34,589 nucleotides of DNA from Sporosalibacterium faouarense (GTDB lineage: Bacteria > Bacillota > Clostridia > Tissierellales > VENL01). The DNA is taken from positions 1 through 34,589 of the forward strand of contig NZ_JAETGO010000010.1 of the NCBI RefSeq assembly GCF_016765695.1. Reading direction: 5' to 3'. Under the pieces are notes generated by a model, which was given only the letters and a program-made list of their open reading frames with translations, was not told the origin of the DNA and did no database searches. How positions within the stretch are numbered: the stretch's first letter is position 1; every line of letters begins with the position of its first letter. The translations under genes were made by a program, and so were the position numbers. Positions 28,712 to 34,589 of this stretch are shown one piece after another.

Positions 28712-29257
28712 TTAACCGTTTTTTGTTGCCCTTTTTATTCTATATAGACCAGCCCCACAAACTCCTGCGAGAACAATAATAAATATTGGATTTACGTTCA
28801 ATAGGGCAACTGCTACTATGGTTACAATTGAAATCATTAGGGTTACCTTATTCAACTCGATGCCTTTGCTAAATCTAAGTACAGCTGTTGATATTAATGC
28901 AACTACTGCTGGCCCTATACCAAGGAATATTTTTTCAACTATGGCATTATCTTTAAACTTATAGAAAAAGACTGCGATAGTTAGTATTACCACAAATGAT
29001 GGTATTACTACAGCCAAAGTACAGACAATAGCTCCTAAAGTTTTCTTAATCCTATATCCCACAAATACAGATACATTTACTGCTATAGCTCCTGGCGCTG
29101 ATTGAGCAATTACTACTGTATCGATAAACTCTTCATATGTTAACCATTTATTTACATCTACAACCTCAGCCTGTATTAAGGGAATCATAGCATAACCTCC
29201 CCCAAAGGTGAAAGCTCCTATTTTTAGAAATGTAATAAACATCTTTAGTAGAATCAT
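28712..29257 (-). CDS. Chromate transporter half-size protein (ChrA, first of pair)
   Basis: A 181-aa, single-CHR-domain membrane protein. It carries FLKIGAFTFGGGYAMIPLIQ at the N-terminus and VIAQSAPGAIAVNVSVFVGY as second signature. It is clearly homologous to the downstream chrA copy but diverged, as expected for two partners of opposite topology. The ATG at 29257 follows GGAGG by 10 bases and the gene is 26 bases behind prmC, so it is likely in the prmC transcript. Chromate is the name of the family; the natural substrate is uncertain. Confidence 0.9.
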   Translation of the reverse strand: MILLKMFITFLKIGAFTFGGGYAMIPLIQAEVVDVNKWLTYEEFIDTVVIAQSAPGAIAVNVSVFVGYRIKKTLGAIVCTLAVVIPSFVVILTIAVFFYKFKDNAIVEKIFLGIGPAVVALISTAVLRFSKGIELNKVTLMISIVTIVAVALLNVNPIFIIVLAGVCGAGLYRIKRATKNG

Positions 29258-29283
29258 TAGACAAATTCCTCCTCATTTCTTCT

Positions 29284-30183
29284 TCAGTTACTTTTTTCCC
29301 AGTTTGCAATTACTGCTCTTTCCTTTCCAGCTAAGTCCTTTCTTATTCTAATATTATTGAAGCCTTCTATTTCTTCTAATAGCCTTTTTAAATCTGATCC
29401 TTGATTATAACCGATTTCAAAGCCTAACACTCCTTTATTCTTTAAATATTCAGGACTACCTAAAATAATCTTTCTATAGAAATCTAATCCATCAGCCCCT
29501 CCATCTAAGGCTAATCTTGGTTCATATTTCGATACTTCTTTTTGTAAGGTGTCTATATCATCCGATGGAATATACGGAGGATTAGATACAATTATATCGA
29601 ACTTAATATCTTTATTTAGTTCCTTTATTGGTTCAAATAAATTCCCTTTTAAAAGTGTCACTCTAGATTCTAAACCCAATTTTTTAGTATTTACCTTAGC
29701 TATTTTATGGGCTTTTTCACTTATATCTACCGAATAAATCCTAGCGTTTTCTAGATAGTACGCTAAACTCAGTGTTATGGCACCACTTCCCGTTCCTATA
29801 TCCAATATATTGATTGTATTCTTATTGAACTTTTCTTTTGATTTTACAACTTCAATTATCCACTCAACTAATGTTTCAGTGTCAGGTCTTGGAACAAGCA
29901 CCCCTTCTCCAACCTTAAAATTTAATCCCATAAACTCTTGATCCCCTAAAATATATTGGAGAGGATATCCAGTCTTTCTTTTGTTTAATAAACTTAGAAA
30001 GTTATCCACAGTTTCGCCTTCAATTATCCTGTCTCTATGTGTATAAATATATACTTTATCTACATCCAGTGCATAACTTAACAAAAGTTGAGTATCAAGC
30101 ATTGGATTTTGAATATTTCCTTCTTCTAAAACCTTTATACCTTCTTCAAATAATTGCTGTATCGTCATATTATTTTTTCTCAA
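29284..30183 (-). CDS. prmC: Release factor glutamine methyltransferase
   Basis: PrmC methylates the glutamine of the GGQ motif in RF1 and RF2 with S-adenosylmethionine. The 299-aa product has the helical N-terminal domain (about 1-90, with TGYPLQYILGDQEFMG), the SAM motif DIGTGSG (128-134) and the catalytic NPPY (201-204). I chose the TTG at 30183 because AAGGAG stands about 8 bases upstream. An in-frame GTG at 30192 falls inside the ribosome site, and the ATG five codons downstream of the TTG would be too far away. The likely substrate prfA lies about 1.3 kb downstream. Confidence 0.95.
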   Translation of the reverse strand: MRKNNMTIQQLFEEGIKVLEEGNIQNPMLDTQLLLSYALDVDKVYIYTHRDRIIEGETVDNFLSLLNKRKTGYPLQYILGDQEFMGLNFKVGEGVLVPRPDTETLVEWIIEVVKSKEKFNKNTINILDIGTGSGAITLSLAYYLENARIYSVDISEKAHKIAKVNTKKLGLESRVTLLKGNLFEPIKELNKDIKFDIIVSNPPYIPSDDIDTLQKEVSKYEPRLALDGGADGLDFYRKIILGSPEYLKNKGVLGFEIGYNQGSDLKRLLEEIEGFNNIRIRKDLAGKERAVIANWEKSN

Positions 30184-30274
30184 ATAAAACACTCCTTACA
30201 TTTGACATACTCATTATATATCATCTATATAGATATCACAATATTTAGAAGAATAGGATTCTGTAACCTAAATG

Positions 30275-30304
30275 AAAAAGGAAGCAATTAAGCTTCCTTT
30301 TTTT
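30275..30304 (-). terminator. Terminator after the YjcZ-like peptide gene (bidirectional shape)
   Basis: AAAGGAAGC (30277-30285) and GCTTCCTTT (30292-30300) form a perfect 9-bp stem with a 6-base loop. T-runs follow on both strands; on the minus strand it lies 14 bases past the stop of the small gene. Confidence 0.88.
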
Positions 30305-30317
30305 GAAGTAAAATATA

Positions 30318-30413
30318 TTAACATCCTCCATATCCATAAGGCATGAATAGTATTACAAGAAGTAAGAAGAAGAACAATAAACTACTGTCAACTCCACCGC
30401 ATCCACCAGACAT
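30318..30413 (-). CDS. YjcZ-like small Gly/Cys-rich hydrophobic peptide
   Basis: A 31-aa ORF with start MSGGCGGVDSSLLFFFLL and end MPYGYGGC. The plan is a Gly/Cys cap, one hydrophobic segment (about 11-24) and a GYGG cap, like the YjcZ/sporulation tiny-protein family of Firmicutes, several of which are made in sporulating cells. The ATG at 30413 follows GGGAGG at 7 bases and a good terminator follows the stop, so it is a complete gene despite its size. A sigma-K-like promoter lies upstream. Function is unknown; a membrane or spore-coat role is a guess from the family. Confidence 0.78.
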   Translation of the reverse strand: MSGGCGGVDSSLLFFFLLLVILFMPYGYGGC

Positions 30414-30492
30414 AATTAATCCTCCCTTCATGTAACTATTTATTAAATTTTTCATCTTAATATCTAGTTCTTTTTATATCCTATTCCATTAA

Positions 30493-30519
30493 TATAATAT
30501 GTTCTCCATTTACTTATGT
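30493..30519 (-). promoter_or_regulatory. Sigma-K/sigma-E like promoter of the small peptide gene
   Basis: Minus strand AC (30518-30519), 16 bases, CATATTATA (30493-30501). The Bacillus sigma-K consensus is AC-N16/17-CATANNNTA, fully matched, though the pattern is short and can arise by chance in AT-rich DNA. It stands between the upstream terminator and the gene, where a promoter is needed. Confidence 0.4.
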
Positions 30520-30522
30520 GAC

Positions 30523-30554
30523 GAAAAAAGAAGTCCAACAAATTTGGACTTCTT
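30523..30554 (-). terminator. Rho-independent terminator after the TRASH-domain gene
   Basis: AAGAAGTCCAA (30528-30538) and TTGGACTTCTT (30544-30554) form a perfect 11-bp stem with a 5-base loop and a T-run on the minus strand, 6 bases past the stop. Confidence 0.92.
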
Positions 30555-30560
30555 ATCTAT

Positions 30561-30926
30561 TTACTCACTAGGATTATTTTTTATAAACTCTTGCCTACAT
30601 TCCCAACTACAAAAGTAATGTCTTGTATCATCTCTTACTACTATATATGCTTTATCCTTTGGAACTTTACATCCACAGTTTTCATCTACTACCATTTCTA
30701 TTTCTATGACTTTTTCTTTTACTTCTTCTTGTACCTCTTTGTTTTTAACATTATTATATTCATCTAATCTTTGATTTAATGATTTATTAGCTTGATTTTT
30801 TCTCGATAATTCATCATTGCTTTTCGTTTTCTTACTAATAGCAATTGAAGTCATAATAATTCGGAATATAGCTCTTACAAAAAACATTATGAAAAATACC
30901 TCAACAACGTCTACTAATACGTCCAC
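30561..30926 (-). CDS. Small membrane protein with C-terminal TRASH-like metal-binding domain
   Basis: A 121-aa protein of unknown function. It has one membrane segment (about residues 5-30), a charged linker rich in K, N, E and Q that may be a coiled coil (about 35-78), and a cysteine-bearing C-terminus. The cysteines C84, C86, C106 and C110 sit in CGCKVP and YFCSWECRQEF. The spacing C-x19/21-C-x3-C fits the TRASH motif, a zinc-ribbon-like domain proposed to bind and sense metals. The start is a GTG at 30926 with GGGGTGG upstream. It lies 77 bases behind the MarR gene with no terminator between, so both are probably one transcript. A metal-linked role is an inference from the domain. Confidence 0.75.
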   Translation of the reverse strand: MDVLVDVVEVFFIMFFVRAIFRIIMTSIAISKKTKSNDELSRKNQANKSLNQRLDEYNNVKNKEVQEEVKEKVIEIEMVVDENCGCKVPKDKAYIVVRDDTRHYFCSWECRQEFIKNNPSE

Positions 30927-31003
30927 TGAATACCACCCCTCTAATTCATTTCTTTTATTTAATCAATCATATATACCAGTTTTTAAGTTTATATCTAGAT
31001 AAT

Positions 31004-31438
31004 CTACAATTCATTATCTAATTTCCCTAATATTATCCTGAACATTTTCATTTCTTCATCTGAAAGTATGCCAAGTAATAGCTCCATATTTTTCAATCTC
31101 ACTTTAGATACTTCAGTGTGAAGTTCTAACCCTTTTTCAGTCAAACTTACTAATACTTGTCGTCTATCTTCTTTTCCAACCTTTCTTTCTACATATCCTT
31201 TTTTTATCAATCGGTCAATTGTAGTAGTTGGAGTACTTATGGTAACTCCTAACTTATCAGCTATTTCACCCATTGTTTTATTCCCTATACTACCTATCAC
31301 AAACATTGTTTGCAATTCTTTTCTTGTTAAGTTATCTAATCTATCGCATAGGGTATGTCCTTTAAAAATCTCATTTAATTTTTTTTGAGTTTTAGTTGAA
31401 ACCCTTTCAATTAATTCTATATCTGCTTTCTTAAGCAT
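31004..31438 (-). CDS. MarR-family transcriptional regulator
   Basis: A 144-aa winged helix-turn-helix protein. The DNA-recognition region is TMGEIADKLGVTISTPTTTI, followed by the wing GYVERKVGKEDRRQVLVSLT (DxRxxxV/LxLT signature) and helices for dimerisation at both ends. I chose the ATG at 31438, which has AAGGTGG 8 bases upstream; a TTG at 31474 gives an extension without a ribosome site. A palindrome lies between the promoter and the start and may be its own operator. The gene it shares a transcript with, a TRASH-domain membrane protein, is a candidate target. The ligand is not visible. Confidence 0.92.
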   Translation of the reverse strand: MLKKADIELIERVSTKTQKKLNEIFKGHTLCDRLDNLTRKELQTMFVIGSIGNKTMGEIADKLGVTISTPTTTIDRLIKKGYVERKVGKEDRRQVLVSLTEKGLELHTEVSKVRLKNMELLLGILSDEEMKMFRIILGKLDNEL

Positions 31439-31461
31439 AGTTAAAACCACCTTAAACTTAT

Positions 31462-31474
31462 TTGGATTTTCCAA
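31462..31474. promoter_or_regulatory. Palindrome, possible MarR operator
   Basis: TTGGA-TTT-TCCAA is a perfect 5-3-5 palindrome about 16 bases downstream of the -10 and 23 bases before the MarR ATG. Position suits self-repression, as is common for MarR proteins. Confidence 0.4.
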
Positions 31475-31489
31475 CTATTTAATTTTAAT

Positions 31490-31516
31490 AGTATATTATT
31501 TTCTTTTATCAGTCAA
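31490..31516 (-). promoter_or_regulatory. Candidate sigma-A promoter of the MarR gene
   Basis: Minus strand TTGACT (31511-31516), 15-base spacer, TATACT (31490-31495). Both hexamers match five of six, but the spacer is shorter than the ideal 17, as often seen in regulated promoters. Confidence 0.45.
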
Positions 31517-31565
31517 TGGTAATTATCTTAAAATTCAGTAATATATACTTCGGTAAGAAATTAAA

Positions 31566-31599
31566 ACAAAAAAAATATCCACCTAACTAATAAGTGGAT
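31566..31599 (-). terminator. Rho-independent terminator after tdk
   Basis: ATCCACCTA (31577-31585) and TAAGTGGAT (31591-31599) form a 9-bp stem with one G-U pair and a 5-base loop, followed on the minus strand by ATTTTTTTTG. It lies 65 bases past the tdk stop. Confidence 0.88.
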
Positions 31600-31663
31600 T
31601 ACAATTTCATCTTTATTTTTTATTTTATAAATAAATTAGTATGTATAAGATAATTATACCCTT

Positions 31664-32260
31664 CTACTTACGATCTTTAACTTCCTTAATCTTGTAATAG
31701 CACTCTGGACATAGGGATTCATATTCTACATTGTTTTCATTGTCTATAGCCACTTGGTCACCTTCAAATACAAATTCTCCATTTATTTTTCTTCCATTTA
31801 ATATGGCCTTCTTACCACATGCACATATGGTTTTTAGTTCCTCTAAGCTATGGGCTAATAATAGTAGCCTCTCGCTTCCTTCAAAGCCGTTCATCTGAAA
31901 ATCAGTTCTAAGACCATAGCATATAACTGGTATATCCATAGTAACGGCTACCTTAAATAGTTGATCTATTTGATTCTTAGTAAAAAACTGCACCTCATCT
32001 ACTAAAATGCAATGGATCTTTCCATGTCTTTCGTTCCACTTTTGGACCTCATCATATACATTTTTATCATTGCTTAAAAGCATGTCCACTTTTCTTGATA
32101 TTCCAAGTCTAGATATGACCTCATTATCTCCTTTTGTATCAATCATTGGCTTTATTATAATTACTTTCATTCCACGCTCTTCATAGTTATAAGCCACTTG
32201 TAAAAGACTAGTAGATTTTCCACAATTCATTGCTCCATATCTAAAGTATAATTTACTCAT
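31664..32260 (-). CDS. tdk: Thymidine kinase
   Basis: The enzyme phosphorylates thymidine to dTMP with ATP (salvage). The 198-aa product is a type II thymidine kinase: Walker A GAMNCGKS (9-16), the acidic pair in ILVDEVQFF with E89 as likely catalytic base, the lasso and thymidine-binding segment near residues 160-180, and a structural zinc site C146, C148, C184, C187. Length is normal. The ATG at 32260 follows CGGGGG. The order rho-rpmE-tdk is conserved in Firmicutes; a terminator after rpmE suggests read-through or its own promoter. Confidence 0.96.
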   Translation of the reverse strand: MSKLYFRYGAMNCGKSTSLLQVAYNYEERGMKVIIIKPMIDTKGDNEVISRLGISRKVDMLLSNDKNVYDEVQKWNERHGKIHCILVDEVQFFTKNQIDQLFKVAVTMDIPVICYGLRTDFQMNGFEGSERLLLLAHSLEELKTICACGKKAILNGRKINGEFVFEGDQVAIDNENNVEYESLCPECYYKIKEVKDRK

Positions 32261-32295
32261 ATTTCGAACCCCCGAGATTTTATTATATTTTACAT

Positions 32296-32329
32296 AAAAA
32301 ATAAAGGCTAGAAACCCGAGGTTCTAACC
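32296..32329 (-). terminator. Terminator after rpmE
   Basis: Arms GGCTAGAAACCC (32306-32317) and GGTTCTAACC (32320-32329) form a stem with one bulge and one G-U pair; the minus-strand continuation is TTTATTTTTTATG. It separates rpmE from tdk. Confidence 0.72.
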
Positions 32330-32346
32330 TATTAAGCATATAGTTC

Positions 32347-32547
32347 TTACTGAATACCGTATTTTTTCTTGAATTTATCAACACGGCCACCCTTGTCAAT
32401 TCTCTTCTGACGACCAGTGTAGAATGGATGACATTCTGAACAAATTTCTACTTTTATTTCATCCTTTGTTGATTCAGTTTCAAAAGTGTTTCCACATGCA
32501 CAGTGAACTGTTGTTTTTGAATAATTTGGATGTATCTCTCTTTTCAT
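32347..32547 (-). CDS. rpmE: 50S ribosomal protein L31 (zinc-binding type)
   Basis: A 66-aa protein of the large ribosomal subunit. It starts [20 protein letters not shown] and holds four cysteines in CAC and CSEC (16, 18, 37, 40 by count), so it is the zinc-containing form; many bacteria carry a second, zinc-free form for zinc shortage. The end [20 protein letters not shown] is the family hallmark. I chose the ATG at 32547; a GTG three codons upstream is part of the ribosome site GAGGTG. Confidence 0.97.
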   Translation of the reverse strand: MKREIHPNYSKTTVHCACGNTFETESTKDEIKVEICSECHPFYTGRQKRIDKGGRVDKFKKKYGIQ

Positions 32548-32611
32548 TGAATTCACCTCTTTCTCTCGGTTTATTTATATAAGATTTTATCTTCGCTTTT
32601 TCAACTAATAC

Positions 32612-32640
32612 ATTATAGCATATTAAAATTTCATTTTCAA
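32612..32640 (-). promoter_or_regulatory. Strong sigma-A promoter of rpmE
   Basis: Minus strand TTGAAA (32635-32640), 17 bases, TATAAT (32612-32617), with an extended TGC before the -10. A second, weaker pair follows: TTGAAA (32599-32604), 17 bases, TATATA (32576-32581). This is the best promoter in the window, as expected for a ribosomal protein gene. Confidence 0.75.
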
Positions 32641-32666
32641 CTATAACTATTAAACTCTATTTATAT

Positions 32667-33998
32667 TTAATATTTCATTTGATTCTTTAGCATATCTATA
32701 AATTCTTCATTATCCTTTGTGGATATTAGGCTATCAATAATCCTCTCTGTTACTTCTACTATTGGTGCATTACTTAATGCTTTTCTAATACCCCATATAG
32801 TTTCAAGCTCTTTTTGACTCAATAATAAGTCTTCTCTTCTAGTTCCTGATTTATTGATATCTATTGCAGGGAATATTCTTTTCTCAGATAGCTTTCTGTC
32901 TAAATGAACCTCCATATTGCCTGTACCTTTAAATTCTTCAAAGATTACATCGTCCATTCTACTTCCTGTTTCAACAAGGGCTGTTGCAAGAATAGTTAAA
33001 CTGCCACCACCCTCAATATTTCTTGCAGCACCAAAAAATCTCTTTGGTCTGTGTAGTGCTCCTGGATCTAAACCACCTGAAAGTGTTCTTCCTGTAGGAG
33101 GAATAGTAAGGTTATATGCTCTGGCAAGTCTAGTAATACTATCTAATAATATAACAACATCCTTGCCATGCTCTACTAGTCTTTTTCCTCTTTCTAAAAC
33201 CATTTCTGCAACCTTTATATGGTGCTTTGGTTGCTCATCAAAAGTAGAATATACTACATCTCCTTTAACTGACCTTTGCATATCTGTAACTTCTTCAGGT
33301 CTTTCATCAATCAATAATATTATTATCTCCATATCTGGATGATTTCTTGCTATACTATTAGCTATTTTTTTTAGTAGAATTGTTTTACCTGCTTTTGGTG
33401 GTGCAACTATCATACCTCTTTGTCCTTTTCCAATAGGAGCAATAAGGTCAATTATTCTAGTTGCTAGCTCATTAGTATGGGTTTCTAAGCTTATTCTTTC
33501 TTCTGGATATATAGGAGTTAATGTATCAAAGTTAGGTCTTTTAGATGCAGTATCAGGTTCTTTATCATTGATTTTTTTTACATAAAGAAGGGCTTTATAC
33601 TTTTCTCCAGACTTTGGTGGTCTAGTAATTCCTGAAATCTTGTCTCCTGTTTTAAGCTGGAATCTCCTAATTTGAGATGGAGAAACATAAATATCTTCAT
33701 TTCCAGATAAATAATTCTCATATCTCATGAACCCATAACCATCTGTATGTAGTTCTAGTATTCCTTCTGCTAAGTTTATATCGTCACTCTGCTGTATTTC
33801 CTCACTTATTTTGTCAGGCATTCCTTCTGTACTAAATTTTTCCGACGTATCATTGTCTTCTTGAACATCTTCTAGTTTTTTCAATATTATATCAATTAGT
33901 TGATCTTTTTTGTATTTAGTCGGGCCTTTTATGTCTAGTTCCTTTGCAATAACCCTAAGTTTATCAAGTTTTTTCTTATTTAAATCGGTCCGATTCAA
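32667..33998 (-). CDS. rho: Transcription termination factor Rho
   Basis: Rho is a hexameric RNA-dependent ATPase that ends transcription of untranslated RNA. The 443-aa product has the N-terminal helical RHO_N domain (1-46), an RNA-binding cold-shock-like domain with RNP1 DGYGFMRY, and the ATPase core with Walker A APPKAGKT (199-206), Walker [17 protein letters not shown], and the Q/R-loop region [14 protein letters not shown] charged stretch at about 45-75 separates RHO_N from the RNA-binding domain; no large insertion is present. The start is a TTG at 33998, with GGAGG 7 bases upstream and no better in-frame start. It is followed by rpmE, which has its own promoter. Confidence 0.96.
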   Translation of the reverse strand: MNRTDLNKKKLDKLRVIAKELDIKGPTKYKKDQLIDIILKKLEDVQEDNDTSEKFSTEGMPDKISEEIQQSDDINLAEGILELHTDGYGFMRYENYLSGNEDIYVSPSQIRRFQLKTGDKISGITRPPKSGEKYKALLYVKKINDKEPDTASKRPNFDTLTPIYPEERISLETHTNELATRIIDLIAPIGKGQRGMIVAPPKAGKTILLKKIANSIARNHPDMEIIILLIDERPEEVTDMQRSVKGDVVYSTFDEQPKHHIKVAEMVLERGKRLVEHGKDVVILLDSITRLARAYNLTIPPTGRTLSGGLDPGALHRPKRFFGAARNIEGGGSLTILATALVETGSRMDDVIFEEFKGTGNMEVHLDRKLSEKRIFPAIDINKSGTRREDLLLSQKELETIWGIRKALSNAPIVEVTERIIDSLISTKDNEEFIDMLKNQMKY

Positions 33999-34124
33999 AT
34001 CTTCACCTCCATACTCACAAAAAATAAATTTAAATATAAGTGCTCTATTTTAATCTTTACCAATATATGTATTTTTTTATACGGAATTTTTGAAATTAAT
34101 TGGGAAAGTAATTTAGGCAGGCCT

Positions 34125-34164
34125 TTGATAAGGTAATATTATCATTTTGTCAAAAATAAGTCAA
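34125..34164 (-). promoter_or_regulatory. Overlapping sigma-A promoters before rho
   Basis: Minus strand TTGACA (34148-34153), 17 bases, TATCAA (34125-34130); and TTGACT (34159-34164), 17 bases, TAATAT (34136-34141). Both spacings are ideal and the first -35 is perfect. The leader before the rho start would be about 120 bases, which leaves room for control of rho by itself as known elsewhere. Confidence 0.55.
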
Positions 34165-34176
34165 CTTGTAAATTTA

Positions 34177-34208
34177 GAACTGATTGCACAAGAAGGTACA
34201 ATCAGCTC
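34177..34208 (-). terminator. Hairpin terminator after glpX
   Basis: GAACTGATTGCAC (34177-34189) and GTACAATCAGCTC (34196-34208) form a 13-bp stem with two G-U pairs and a 6-base loop. The T-tract after it on the minus strand (TAAATTTAC) is weak. Confidence 0.65.
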
Positions 34209-34231
34209 TTAATTATATTTATTATCTTATA

Positions 34232-34589
34232 TTATTTAGCATACTCAGGCTTTTTATCCAATTTATGAACAGCTTCTACAAATCTTATTGTTCCTGTTTC
34301 CGATCTAGTTACCATAGAATATGTTTTAGCTGTATTATTTTCATGATAAACTACACCTTTTAATAAGTCACCATCGGATATTCCTGTTGCAGCGAAGAAA
34401 ATTTCATTGCCTTTTGCTAGATCTTCCATAGTTAATACTTTGCCAACTTCATCAATCCCCATGTTATGGCATCTTTCTATTTCTTCACTCTTTTTATTAT
34501 ATATTCCTGGCATTAATTTACCTTGGAATTCTCCACCCATACATTTAAGAGCTGCTGCGGCTATTACTCCTTCTGGAGCTCCACCTATA
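34232..34589 (-). CDS. glpX: Class II fructose-1,6-bisphosphatase GlpX (5' end outside window)
   Basis: GlpX hydrolyses fructose-1,6-bisphosphate to fructose-6-phosphate in gluconeogenesis. Only the C-terminal 118 residues are in the window. They include GGAPEGVIAAAALKCMGGEF, a hallmark of the family, and FFAATGISDGDLLKGV, part of the inositol-phosphatase-like fold. The end SMVTRSETGTIRFVEAVHKL is also family-typical. An internal ATG at 34540 is not the start, because the frame and family similarity continue to the window edge. glpX just upstream of rho is common in clostridia. Confidence 0.93.
   Translation of the reverse strand, partial: IGGAPEGVIAAAALKCMGGEFQGKLMPGIYNKKSEEIERCHNMGIDEVGKVLTMEDLAKGNEIFFAATGISDGDLLKGVVYHENNTAKTYSMVTRSETGTIRFVEAVHKLDKKPEYAK

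Noticed and set aside
33999-34124. Possible riboswitch or T-box in the rho leader
   Set aside because: No stable pairing or known conserved box was visible; only AT-rich leader sequence.

Overview
The window is a gene-dense, AT-rich stretch of a bacterial chromosome. It comes from an anaerobic-type, endospore-forming, low-GC Gram-positive (Clostridia/Tissierellia-like Firmicute). Three things show this: sporulation genes (spoIID, spoIIQ, spoIIID), Firmicute gene order around murA-atp-upp-prfA-rho, and strong Shine-Dalgarno sequences that often serve TTG or GTG starts. The c subunit of the ATP synthase carries the full Na+-binding signature known from Na+-coupled enzymes, which fits that kind of organism. 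The species cannot be named from the sequence alone. All genes but one (a ZIP metal transporter) lie on the minus strand, so transcription runs from high to low coordinates.

High-coordinate end (about 34.6 to 26 kb): the 3' part of glpX, then rho, rpmE (L31), tdk, a MarR regulator with a small TRASH-type metal-binding membrane protein, a 31-aa YjcZ-like glycine/cysteine-rich peptide, prmC, two half-size ChrA transport proteins, prfA and a CPA2 cation/proton antiporter. prmC methylates the release factor made by prfA; the chrA pair sits between them. Convergent to the antiporter is the plus-strand ZIP transporter.

Middle (25 to 14.6 kb): ywlC/sua5 (tRNA t6A synthesis), ywlE (protein-arginine phosphatase), rpiB, upp, comEB (dCMP deaminase), tagO/wecA and wecB/mnaA (first lipid-linked step and ManNAc supply for wall polymers), then a 1132-aa secreted LysM protein with two complete 5'-nucleotidase/cyclic phosphodiesterase modules. 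Nucleotide salvage (tdk, upp, comEB, secreted nucleotidase) is a recurring theme.

ATP synthase operon (14.6 to 7.2 kb): atpZ-atpI-atpB-atpE-atpF-atpH-atpA-atpG-atpD-atpC, complete. There is an intercistronic hairpin after atpE, an unusually long atpG-atpD gap, and a strong terminator after atpC.

Low-coordinate end (7 kb to 1): ywmB-murA, an unrecognised lipoprotein with a decayed gene remnant beside it, spoIID, spoIIQ, spoIIID and most of mbl/mreB. This is the conserved cell-wall/sporulation block. A sigma-F type promoter precedes spoIIQ and a sigma-E type -10 precedes spoIID, matching how these genes are controlled in known spore formers.

I found no CRISPR array, insertion sequence, prophage, rRNA or tRNA. 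Most of the window is ordinary conserved chromosome. The points worth a second look are small: the Na+ signature, the tandem nucleotidase, the TRASH-domain protein, short unlisted genes, and several RNA hairpins in unusual places.
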